Shown here in pieces: positions 1 to 6,505 of a DNA stretch of 8,296 nt; position 1 is the stretch's first letter; each line of letters opens with the position of its first letter. This stretch comes from an uncultured Clostridia bacterium (GTDB taxonomy: Bacteria; Bacillota; Clostridia; Oscillospirales; Acutalibacteraceae): the NCBI GenBank assembly GCA_944381295.1, contig CALWKP010000162.1, positions 1-8,296 on the forward strand, written 5' to 3'. Made by a program: the position numbers and the translations under genes. The notes beneath the pieces were generated by a model, which did no database searches, was not told the DNA's origin, and saw only the letters and a program-made list of their open reading frames with translations.

Positions 1-1
1 G

Positions 2-3000
2 GGGGCGGTCTTTACTGTAGAACAGATCGACGGCGCATATAAAACAGAGGTAACGACGGGAGCTTCCGGAACGGTGATCTTGTCAGATCTTCCTGCCGGA
101 TCCTATAAGGTGACGGAAAAGACACCGCCCCCGCACTATCGTCCATCAGAAAATCCGGTACAGACTATCGAAGTAATCGAGGATACTGTTGTACAGCTTG
201 TATACTCCAATGAACCGGAAGACGGGATCATTCGGATCAAAAAAATTGCAGAAAACAGAGGAGATCCGCTGGAAGGAGTCACCTTTACGATCCGCCGCAG
301 AGATGGTGCGGAACAGTGGACGGTGACAACCGATGAACATGGCGAAGCAGAAATCGAGCTGCCCGCTGACTGGTATGTCATTACCGAAACGGATGCTCCC
401 GACAATGTACAGATTGATCCTACCCCCCATCCTGTGGAGCTGGAGCCCGGCGAAACCTATGAATTGAAGTTGACCAATGTGCTAAAAAAGAAACTCTTGG
501 TCGAGAAGCGGGACAGCAAGACGGATGAACTTGTCCCCGGCATGATCTTTGAAATCAAATCACCGGAAGGGGATCTGTTTGGTGCAGGGAACTGCGGGCG
601 CGGGGAAGGCATCTATGAAACAGATGAAAACGGACAGGTAGAATTCGACAACATGGAACCCGGTACTACATGGGTGATCACAGAACTTCAGGCTCCGGCA
701 GGATATGTTCTCAATCCTGAGCCGCAGACAGTGAAGATTGAAAACGACATTACTACCGTTTCTATCCGGAACGATCAAAAACCGGGACTGCGTTTGGCGA
801 AAATCGATTCTGATACCGGAAAGCCCATCATGGGTGCGAAATTCACCTTCACGATCCCTGGAACAAGTACGGTTTATACCCGTGTGACAGACAATCATGG
901 AATGATCTTTTTGGAAGATCTGGATGTCACTGCCATTATCATTCGGGAAATTGAACCCGCACCGGGATATATCGCCAACGACGAACCGGTAACCGTGCAG
1001 CTGGTACCAAATGAGCGCACCGACGTCACTTTCAAGAATACTTCCCGCCCCGGCCTGCGGATCTGTAAGATCGATACGGACGGTAATCCTGTTGCCGATG
1101 TGGTACTTAAGGTCAGCAAGGCGGACGGCCAGTCAGTTGGCGAGTACACGACGGACGAAAATGGTATCATTTTCATCCCAAATCTGGAGGCCGGTACCTA
1201 CGATGTACAGGAAATTTCCGCACCGCCTCAGTATCTTGTAGACAGCACCGTCCACAAGGTAACGTTGGAAGCCGGAAAAATCGGCGAGATTACCCTTCGC
1301 AACAGCATCAAACCAACGCTGCGCATTGTCAAGGTGGACAGCGTTACCAAAGCTCCCATCAAAGGTGTAACATTTGAAGTGCGTGTCACAGACGGGCAGA
1401 AAATCGGCGACTATGTGACGGATGAAGACGGTGAAATTATTGTTACCGACCTGGAGGCGGGTGTCAATTATACGGTCAGGGAAATTGCTACTCTGCCCGG
1501 CTATGTGCTTGACGAGACACCAAAACAGATTACTCTGGAAGCCAACAAGGTAACAACCGTCCAGTTTGAGAACAAAGCAAAATCCCCCATCTATATTCTG
1601 AAACTGGACAGTAAAACGGGCGAAGGAATTCCTGGCGTCCGGTTCCGGGTAACGATGGCCGATGGCAGTTTCGTGGGCGAGGTTACTACAGATGCCACTG
1701 GCCGTGCCGTTTTGACGAATGTACCTGCTGGATATATCACGGTCACGGAAATTTCTGTTCCGGACGGTTATGTGCTTGATCCCATCCCCCAGACAAAATT
1801 ATCAGATGGGGAAAATCCGGTGGAATTTACGTTTTACAACGAGCCGTATGGATCTATCCTGATTAAAAAAGTAAATGCTTCCACACAGAACCCGCTTTCC
1901 GGGGCCATCTTCAAGGTGACCGATACCGACGGTACAGTTGTGGGGGAGCGTTACACCTCCGGTCCGGATGGGACGGTGCTGGTATCGGGATTGGAGCCGA
2001 ATAAGGCATACATCGTTACAGAGGTAAGGGCGCCGGAAGGCTTTGAGATTTCAGAGGCCCCCAAAACGGTAACGGTGAAGTCTGGAGAAACGGTGGAAGT
2101 TCTCTTTGAAGATAAACGGATAGAGTCCTTTACCATTAAAAAAGTAGATCCGGACGGAAAGCCAATTGCAGGGGTGACCTTCCGCGTGTCTACACTGGCG
2201 GGAGAAGAAATCGCAGTTGTGACGACCGGGGCAGATGGGCTTGCTGTTCTCACAGATGTCGAGCCGGGCAAGAGTTACAAAGTACAAGAAATCGCTGTGC
2301 CGGAAGGTGTCCTGCTCGATCCTACCCCGCAAATCGTGGAGGTCCATGCGGGCGAGCCTACTATACTAACATTTGTCAACGATTATGTTGCCGGACTCAA
2401 GATCATTAAGACTGTCGAGCAAACAGGAGAACCTTTGAAAGGCGTGACCTTCCGTATTGAGAAACCAGACGGTGGAGTGATCGGCGAGTACATTACAGAC
2501 GAACAGGGACAAATCTTTGTTTCGTTGGAGCCTCAGATCGTAATCGTTCGGGAAATATCTGCACCGGAGGGGTATTCTGTTGATTCGACTCCGCGCACGG
2601 TCACCATCAAAGCAAATGATATCATTACTCTCACTTACAAGGACGAACGCTTGAACGGTATCCGCATCCGTAAGGTGGATGCTGACACAGGCAAAGGAAT
2701 CTACGGCGTTCGTATTATGATTACCGACGAGAATAACGATGTTGTTGGCGTGTACACTACTGATCATCGGGGATATATTGAGATCGATAAGGAATTGCCC
2801 GATGGTATTTATTATCTGGAAGAAATTGAAGCTGCGCCTGAATACGATTTGGACAAGGTTGTAAAGCGTATACATATTCAGAATGGGAAAACAAAGGAGG
2901 TACTGTGGGAAAATGCTCGGGAGAAAGGTCAGATCCAAATTCTGAAAACCTCGCTTGACGCGAACCCTATCACCGGCCAGCCTGCAGGGAGCCGGCTGGA

Positions 3001-3223
3001 GGGCGCGGTGTTTGAGATCGCCCGCGCAGATACCGATCTTGTTGTCGGTTATATGGTGAGTGACTACCGCGGCGTGGCAGCATCCGAACCTCTGCCTCTG
3101 GGAAAGTATGTTGTGCGGGAAATTACACCGCCAGCATTTTTTCAGCTCAACTCCACAGAATTTACCATTGAGCTCAAGGTGCAGAATGACATTGTCCGGG
3201 TAGAGGTACAGAACAGCAGTGCA
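2..3223 (+). repeat. Tandem SpaA/Cna-B protein repeats (1 partial + 11)
   Basis: These are protein-level repeats, strongly diverged in DNA. After the partial first unit, units begin near nt 227, 488, 782, 1049, 1313, 1583, 1850, 2120, 2390, 2654 and 2924. Spacing is mostly 264-270 nt. The unit at 488 is longer, with an inserted Gly- and Cys-containing loop (GNCGRGEG), and the last is also longer, with a loop containing NPITGQPAGSRLEG. The closing residue is Asn in most units (TN, RN, KN, EN, YN, VN, QN) but Asp in the units at 1850 (FEDKR) and 2390 (YKDER). The candidate Lys is present in all complete units, and the central Glu is present throughout. Confidence 0.9.
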
Positions 3224-3766
3224 CAGATCACAACCAGTGTAAAAAAATCCGGCAATACCGTTGTTGTTCCCGGACAGCAGATGCGTTACGATTTCAGCAA
3301 AATCTGCAATCTGTCCAATGTGCCTTTAGACAGCTTCTATTGGCATGACGAGCTTCCTTCGGATGTCCGTCTGAACGTGATTCATACTGGCACCTGGAAT
3401 CAGCCGGGAATGACATACTCTGTGACATACAAGACTAACCGCAATTCCAGTTACAGGACGCTTGCCTCCGGGTTGTTGTCTACGCAAGCCTACGATCTGG
3501 ATTGTTCTGCGTCAAAGTTGGGACTGGAAGCGGACGAATATATCACGGATTTCCGTTTTGAATTTGGCACGGTGCAACCGGGATTCCGGGAGGAAAACAA
3601 ACCCATGATCCTGGTTACGGTTCAACCGAATCTGCCAAATGGACACCGCTTTGCTAACCGTACAGATACCGGCGGGCAGTATGGTGGGAAATGGTTTACT
3701 TCCAGCTTTACCTGGGTAACAGTTGTCCAGGGCGTTCCTCAAAAATATCCACAGACGGGATATTAA
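2..3766 (+). CDS. Giant SpaA/Cna-B repeat surface protein, 5' partial
   Basis: The frame is open from the left edge (it reads GAVFTVEQIDG before the first possible GTG at 74), so the true start and any signal peptide lie outside the window. The visible 1254 residues hold one partial and eleven complete repeats of about 88-100 residues. Each has the SpaA/Cna-B pattern: a Lys strand such as RIxKID, a GVTFxV strand, TTDExG, an (I/V)xEIxAPxGY strand carrying Glu, and a closing strand ending in Asn or Asp. In this family Lys, Asn/Asp and Glu form an intramolecular isopeptide bond that stiffens a rod-like extracellular stalk. A different domain of about 180 residues follows, and the protein ends in YPQTGY. 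That resembles a sortase motif but has no membrane segment or basic tail. Similar large proteins occur on Firmicute conjugative elements. Role in adhesion or mating contact is inference; the ligand is unknown. The repeat architecture is very clear. Confidence 0.93.
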   Translation, partial: GAVFTVEQIDGAYKTEVTTGASGTVILSDLPAGSYKVTEKTPPPHYRPSENPVQTIEVIEDTVVQLVYSNEPEDGIIRIKKIAENRGDPLEGVTFTIRRRDGAEQWTVTTDEHGEAEIELPADWYVITETDAPDNVQIDPTPHPVELEPGETYELKLTNVLKKKLLVEKRDSKTDELVPGMIFEIKSPEGDLFGAGNCGRGEGIYETDENGQVEFDNMEPGTTWVITELQAPAGYVLNPEPQTVKIENDITTVSIRNDQKPGLRLAKIDSDTGKPIMGAKFTFTIPGTSTVYTRVTDNHGMIFLEDLDVTAIIIREIEPAPGYIANDEPVTVQLVPNERTDVTFKNTSRPGLRICKIDTDGNPVADVVLKVSKADGQSVGEYTTDENGIIFIPNLEAGTYDVQEISAPPQYLVDSTVHKVTLEAGKIGEITLRNSIKPTLRIVKVDSVTKAPIKGVTFEVRVTDGQKIGDYVTDEDGEIIVTDLEAGVNYTVREIATLPGYVLDETPKQITLEANKVTTVQFENKAKSPIYILKLDSKTGEGIPGVRFRVTMADGSFVGEVTTDATGRAVLTNVPAGYITVTEISVPDGYVLDPIPQTKLSDGENPVEFTFYNEPYGSILIKKVNASTQNPLSGAIFKVTDTDGTVVGERYTSGPDGTVLVSGLEPNKAYIVTEVRAPEGFEISEAPKTVTVKSGETVEVLFEDKRIESFTIKKVDPDGKPIAGVTFRVSTLAGEEIAVVTTGADGLAVLTDVEPGKSYKVQEIAVPEGVLLDPTPQIVEVHAGEPTILTFVNDYVAGLKIIKTVEQTGEPLKGVTFRIEKPDGGVIGEYITDEQGQIFVSLEPQIVIVREISAPEGYSVDSTPRTVTIKANDIITLTYKDERLNGIRIRKVDADTGKGIYGVRIMITDENNDVVGVYTTDHRGYIEIDKELPDGIYYLEEIEAAPEYDLDKVVKRIHIQNGKTKEVLWENAREKGQIQILKTSLDANPITGQPAGSRLEGAVFEIARADTDLVVGYMVSDYRGVAASEPLPLGKYVVREITPPAFFQLNSTEFTIELKVQNDIVRVEVQNSSAQITTSVKKSGNTVVVPGQQMRYDFSKICNLSNVPLDSFYWHDELPSDVRLNVIHTGTWNQPGMTYSVTYKTNRNSSYRTLASGLLSTQAYDLDCSASKLGLEADEYITDFRFEFGTVQPGFREENKPMILVTVQPNLPNGHRFANRTDTGGQYGGKWFTSSFTWVTVVQGVPQKYPQTGY
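3224..3766 (+). other. C-terminal non-repeat domain ending in YPQTGY
   Basis: Starting near QITTSVKKSG, this segment of about 180 residues departs from the SpaA pattern. It contains PGQQMRYDF, FYWHDELP, two cysteines (in KICNLS and DLDCSA), DEYITDFRFEFG and a NGHRFANRTD stretch. From memory, related element-borne SpaA proteins carry a similar domain and also end in an xPxTGY tail, but this was not checked. The last six residues before TAA at 3764 are YPQTGY. No hydrophobic helix or basic tail follows in this frame, and the DNA after the stop does not suggest a frameshifted one. It may be a stalk-base domain or a variant sorting signal; both are inference. Confidence 0.7.
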
Positions 3767-3783
3767 GAAAGGATATCACAAAA

Positions 3784-3805
3784 AAGGAAGTAATAGGGCT
3801 TCCTT
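3784..3805 (+). terminator. Weak hairpin after the surface protein gene
   Basis: AAGGAAG (3784-3790) and CTTCCTT (3799-3805) can form a 7-bp stem with an 8-nt loop, starting 17 nt after the stop codon. No clean T-run follows on the plus strand (the next bases are CTCTCC, with TTTTGTTTT about 14 nt on). It may therefore be only a weak or attenuating terminator between the surface protein and the regulators. Confidence 0.35.
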
Positions 3806-3859
3806 CTCTCCACCCTGTTTTGTTTTCAATTCCAAAGAAAAACAGAGAAAAAACGAGCT

Positions 3860-4270
3860 ATGAGACAACAGAACAATAGGGGATTAACAGAAAAAACAAA
3901 ACTGCAGATTCAATTTACTGCTTACCTCTCTATGGCAGTGAAGCGAAGGAGAAAGGATTATATCAAATGGGAATCAAGATATCATACACAGGTGTTTTTA
4001 GTAGATGAGATTTATGAAAAAGGGTCCACTCTGGAACAACAGATGGTAAATATGTTTCCATGGGAGGATATTGCCGACAGACAATCTCTGATGACAGTAT
4101 TAAACAGGCTGAAAGAGCGGGAACGATATGTTTTTTTATCGCGTACTTTGGACGACCGTTCTTTTGAATCTCTTGCCACCCAATTAGGGTTATCATACAA
4201 AGGCGTGTATGCGATTTATTATCGAACTCTGAAAAAACTCAGACGTCATTGGAAGGAGATGCACAATTGA
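3860..4270 (+). CDS. Sigma-70 region-4-like regulator of conjugative-element type
   Basis: A 136-residue basic protein. Residues about 76-131 look like sigma region 4: LNRLKERERYVFLSR, then SFESLATQLGLSYKGVYA as a helix-turn-helix, then YYRTLKKLRRHW as a closing basic helix. The N-terminal half is also helical and basic (VKRRRKDYIKWE) and does not look like regions 2 or 3 of a full sigma factor. Proteins of this size and pattern resemble the Orf7-type regulators of Tn916/Tn1549 elements, where they act on element genes. The ATG at 3860 is preceded only by purine-rich AGAGAAAAAACGAG, a poor ribosome site. The gene overlaps the next one by 5 nt, pointing to coupled expression. The target promoter is not visible. 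Confidence 0.8.
   Translation: MRQQNNRGLTEKTKLQIQFTAYLSMAVKRRRKDYIKWESRYHTQVFLVDEIYEKGSTLEQQMVNMFPWEDIADRQSLMTVLNRLKERERYVFLSRTLDDRSFESLATQLGLSYKGVYAIYYRTLKKLRRHWKEMHN
4253..4258 (+). promoter_or_regulatory. Ribosome binding site for the ATT-started gene
   Basis: AAGGAG lies inside the end of the sigma-like gene, 7 nt before ATT at 4266. This spacing is ideal for initiation at ATT, or at the overlapping but frame-incompatible TTG at 4267, which meets a stop after seven codons. It is the main evidence for the unusual start of the following gene. Confidence 0.6.
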
Positions 4271-4451
4271 TAGTTTTGAACAGCTATTAAAGGATGCGAA
4301 AGCAGGAGATAACAAAGCAATCACAGAACTCCTGAAAATGTATCATCCAATGCTTACAAAATATTCCATTATTAACGGAAAACTGGATGAAGATCTATAT
4401 CAAGAACTTTGCATCACTTTGATAAAAGCAATAAGATTATTCCACATGTAA
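4266..4451 (+). CDS. Small Orf8-like helical regulator with apparent ATT start
   Basis: The open frame reads as a 61-residue protein: IDSFEQLLKDAKAGDNKAI, then ELLKMYHPMLTKYSI, then DEDLYQELCITLIKAIRLF, ending HM. This matches small helix-turn-helix proteins, related to sigma region 2, that accompany the sigma-region-4-like gene on Tn916/Tn1549-type elements. There is no ATG, GTG or TTG in this frame near the start; the first ATG (Met-25) would remove the first helix. ATT at 4266 is 7 nt after AAGGAG and overlaps the upstream stop (AATTGA), so initiation at ATT, probably read as Met and coupled to the upstream gene, is the best reading. The stop codon overlaps the terminator stem. Together the two proteins may form a split sigma-like pair; that is inference. 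Confidence 0.72.
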   Translation: MDSFEQLLKDAKAGDNKAITELLKMYHPMLTKYSIINGKLDEDLYQELCITLIKAIRLFHM

Positions 4452-4497
4452 AAATGAGAGGAACCTGGATAATTGTTTCCGGGTTCCTCTCATTTTT
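4450..4497. terminator. Strong bidirectional Rho-independent terminator
   Basis: A 16-nt arm AAAAATGAGAGGAACC (4450-4465) is perfectly complementary to GGTTCCTCTCATTTTT (4482-4497), with a 16-nt loop. The T-run ends the plus-strand transcript and the A-run gives a T-run on the minus strand. It lies between the plus-strand regulators and the end of the minus-strand cluster at 4556, so it can stop both convergent transcripts. Confidence 0.9.
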
Positions 4498-4555
4498 TCT
4501 ATTGATTTCTAACATCCTGGGAAAAGAAGCAGTCGAGTTTTTCAGAAGCATCAAA

Positions 4556-5236
4556 TCATTCTTTACTATAGTAATGAATGTATACGTTGTAATCCCGGAA
4601 CCGGGTGATCAGCCGAATCCAGATATACAAATGATCGGTCTCGGAATACAGGTTAAATTCCGTTGCCTCACTGATAGGCTGTGCATAGCGGCAGAACCGC
4701 TGCATGGTGTCCAGCGTCTTGAAGGCCGGCAGCTTGAACAGGGCGCTCTGAAACTCGTCAATCTCTTTCATCTGCTCCGGTGCTGACTTTTTTTCATTCC
4801 CGTCGTGCCAGGTCGTCCACCACCGGTATCCGTCATAGTCCGAGCGGGAGTAAGCCACCTCGCTGACAGGTCGCCTGGTGGCCTGCATGGGGGGAGTATA
4901 GGTGTCCTGGAATACTTCCTCAAATGTGCAGGAGGTCTTCAGATAGCAGACATGCCCTTTTTCAGATGCCGGAAGCCTGTTACACTTTACTGCATCCCAT
5001 TCTTCTAGCGGAAGAGGGACATGAGCGGCGTCTTGGAGAGCTTCATCCATTCCACAAGCATTGCAGATATGAACATCTGCGTAACGACTAAGGGCGGTTG
5101 CCATCAGATGCGGAGCCAGCGGAGTGCCACACCGCTGGCATTTGGGAGGATCTGCGGCGACACCATCCGCATAGAGCTTTTTATCTTTGCGCCAGGCTGC
5201 TTCCAACAGCCCCTTGGGGTAGAGTAGGAGTTTCAT
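4556..5236 (-). CDS. Zinc-ribbon protein of unknown function
   Basis: A 226-residue protein. The ATG at 5236 is preferred over TTG at 5242 because GGAGG (5245-5249) lies 8 nt upstream of the ATG and would be too close to the TTG. A zinc-ribbon-like pair is visible: CQRC (Cys33, Cys36) and CNAC (Cys58, Cys61), separated by 21 residues, followed by GMDEAL. This probably binds one zinc ion. Further on are AVKCNRLP, HVCYLKTSC and an aromatic YDGYRWWTTWHDG. The C-terminal half is mixed and ends in YNVYIHYYSKE. I do not recognise a catalytic motif. Similar ribbons with the ICxxCGxxEA signature are, from memory, found in proteins of clostridial mobile elements. The gene follows its neighbour by 2 nt, so the two are probably coupled. 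It could bind DNA, RNA or protein. Confidence 0.8.
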   Translation of the reverse strand: MKLLLYPKGLLEAAWRKDKKLYADGVAADPPKCQRCGTPLAPHLMATALSRYADVHICNACGMDEALQDAAHVPLPLEEWDAVKCNRLPASEKGHVCYLKTSCTFEEVFQDTYTPPMQATRRPVSEVAYSRSDYDGYRWWTTWHDGNEKKSAPEQMKEIDEFQSALFKLPAFKTLDTMQRFCRYAQPISEATEFNLYSETDHLYIWIRLITRFRDYNVYIHYYSKE

Positions 5237-5238
5237 TG

Positions 5239-6042
5239 TCAATTCCTCCTTTTTTGAGATTTATTTTTCTTTCCTGCCTGTTGGCGGATTTCTGCAGTTT
5301 CTCTGAAAGTCTGGATAAAGGGATTTTCGTGTCTTGTGTCACTCAGGCGCCGCCGAACTTCTGACCAAGGCTGATATACAGGAAGTTCCCCTTGATAAAA
5401 CGAAAACAGGTTGGTGGCCATATCTTCTTTGCGGCGGTGAATATAATGTTGCACTGTTTGTGTTTCGCAGTTCATGATTGTGGTCCGTAGCATAATTCCG
5501 CGCTGCTCAAAAACATACCGCAGGCAGTGAGCCGGATCTTCGGCTTCAATCCATAACGGGAGCGTATCATTAGAGCCTTGGAGTTTTCGCCATCCTCTGT
5601 AATCCGTATAGTGAAAATGAGGAACATGATTTGCGAGCCGGCGGAGTGCCAAATACAAGCATTTGTATTGACGTCCAAGTTCTCCTTTCCATCGCCTGGA
5701 ATAGTAGGTATAGCCCTCCAGGTCAAGTTTTTTAAGCTTTTTGCCATTAAAGAGATATTCCACATGATCCACTCCATTTTCAGAGCGAATTTGGCCTGTT
5801 GGTTCTCCTAGCCCGTTGCGTTTAATCCATGCATAAAACCGCTTGCCAGTGGTCTTCGTGTTGACAAAAGCACAGTCCTTTGGTCGCAGACCGCCCAGAT
5901 TCGTGGTGAGAGTATCCCAGAATATCAACTGTCCGAAAGTTTCTTGATAAAGTTTAATGGCGAGGTTGCCTTCCGGGTAGGTGGCAACTTTAATGGTTAT
6001 GGCATATTCTGTTCCTTTCATTTTGAATGGTATTGGCTGCAT
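5239..6042 (-). CDS. N-terminal DUF4313-like domain protein, unknown function
   Basis: A 267-residue protein. The ATG at 6042 is chosen over the in-frame ATG at 6075 because GGAGG (6049-6053) is 6 nt upstream. Residues about 13-112 form a DUF4313-like domain: EGNLAIKLY, LTTNLGGLRPKDCAFVNT, IKRNGLGEPTGQI and VEYLF. The same pattern is found at the C-terminus of the next gene upstream. Residues about 115-245 are unlike anything I recognise: aromatic and basic, with YKCLYLALRRLANHVPHFHY, LPLWIEAEDPAHCLRYVFEQ and HYIHRRKEDMATNLFSFYQG. The tail AGKKNKSQKRRN is strongly basic and may touch nucleic acid, although its last codons double as the ribosome site of the next gene. DUF4313 has no assigned biochemical role that I know of. 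No signal peptide or membrane segment is seen. Confidence 0.8.
   Translation of the reverse strand: MQPIPFKMKGTEYAITIKVATYPEGNLAIKLYQETFGQLIFWDTLTTNLGGLRPKDCAFVNTKTTGKRFYAWIKRNGLGEPTGQIRSENGVDHVEYLFNGKKLKKLDLEGYTYYSRRWKGELGRQYKCLYLALRRLANHVPHFHYTDYRGWRKLQGSNDTLPLWIEAEDPAHCLRYVFEQRGIMLRTTIMNCETQTVQHYIHRRKEDMATNLFSFYQGELPVYQPWSEVRRRLSDTRHENPFIQTFRETAEIRQQAGKKNKSQKRRN
5707..6006 (-). other. DUF4313-like domain, copy at protein N-terminus
   Basis: This stretch encodes the domain described in the 267-residue protein. Shared anchors with the other copy are GNLAI, a (S/T)LT(V/T)NL strand, KDCAF(V/I)(N/D)T, RNGL(G/A)xPTGxI, EYxF and LDxxGYxxY. The order and spacing of all anchors agree. Confidence 0.7.
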
Positions 6043-6060
6043 TGCTTTCCTCCAAGCAAA

Positions 6061-6091
6061 ACCGGTGGGCTGCAAAAAGCAACCCGCCGGT
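6061..6091 (-). terminator. Hairpin just upstream of the 267-aa protein gene
   Basis: On the minus strand ACCGGCGGGTTGC pairs with GCAGCCCACCGGT across a TTTTT loop: 13 positions with one mismatch and one G-T pair. It is followed by TTTTGC. It sits 8 nt before the GGAGG of the next gene and 66 nt after the upstream stop. It could be a leaky terminator, an attenuator that lowers downstream expression, or an RNA processing or stability element. The short T-run makes full termination uncertain. Confidence 0.55.
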
Positions 6092-6157
6092 CGTTGTGTT
6101 GTAGGACTGACTCCAAAGTGCAGGATAGGGGAGAGGCAGTCCCGTCGTCATTGTTAT

Positions 6158-6505
6158 TTACGCGCTTTTTCCGCTTTTCTGTGAAGCAAGGTAAGAGGCG
6201 TACCCATCCGGATCAAGTTCTTGCAGCCGATCTGCACGGAAACGGTATTCCGGATACTCACAGAACCCGCTGCACTGTATGACACCGGTAGGAATTGCCA
6301 GCCCATTGCGGATGATCCAAATTGGAAAGTCGGGGTCCCCATTGGTGTCAATGAATGCACAGTCTTTCTGACGCTTGCCGTCCAGATTGACAGTCAAGGA
6401 TGCCCACGGCTCAGGATGGCCGTCCTCCCAGATCACCATTTGAATTGCGAGGTTGCCATCGATATAAGAGGTAACCGTTAGCTGGATCTGATGGATTGAA
6501 CCATA
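6158..6505 (-). other. DUF4313-like domain, copy at protein C-terminus
   Basis: The last 115 residues of the 352-residue protein carry the domain, ending with a short tail KSGKSA. Recognition is from pattern memory of DUF4313 (GNLAIQ, LTVNL, CAF(V/I)DTN, NGL..PTG, YPEYRF). The internal match to the neighbouring gene is visible directly. Confidence 0.72.

Noticed and set aside
74..74. GTG at 74 as the true start of the surface protein
   Set aside because: The same frame continues to the left edge with clear repeat sequence, so the gene begins outside the window.
2366..2938. 190-residue open frame on the minus strand
   Set aside because: It lies wholly antisense to well-formed SpaA repeats and has no recognisable domain or ribosome site; it is a shadow of the real gene.
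74..3223. Tandem DNA repeat or CRISPR-like array
   Set aside because: The periodicity is at protein level only. Unit DNA sequences are diverged and there are no short identical repeats with spacers.
5242..5242. TTG start for the zinc-ribbon protein
   Set aside because: It is only about 2 nt from GGAGG; ATG at 5236 is correctly spaced.
6075..6075. Upstream ATG for the 267-residue protein
   Set aside because: It lies inside the hairpin region without a ribosome site; ATG at 6042 follows GGAGG at 6 nt.
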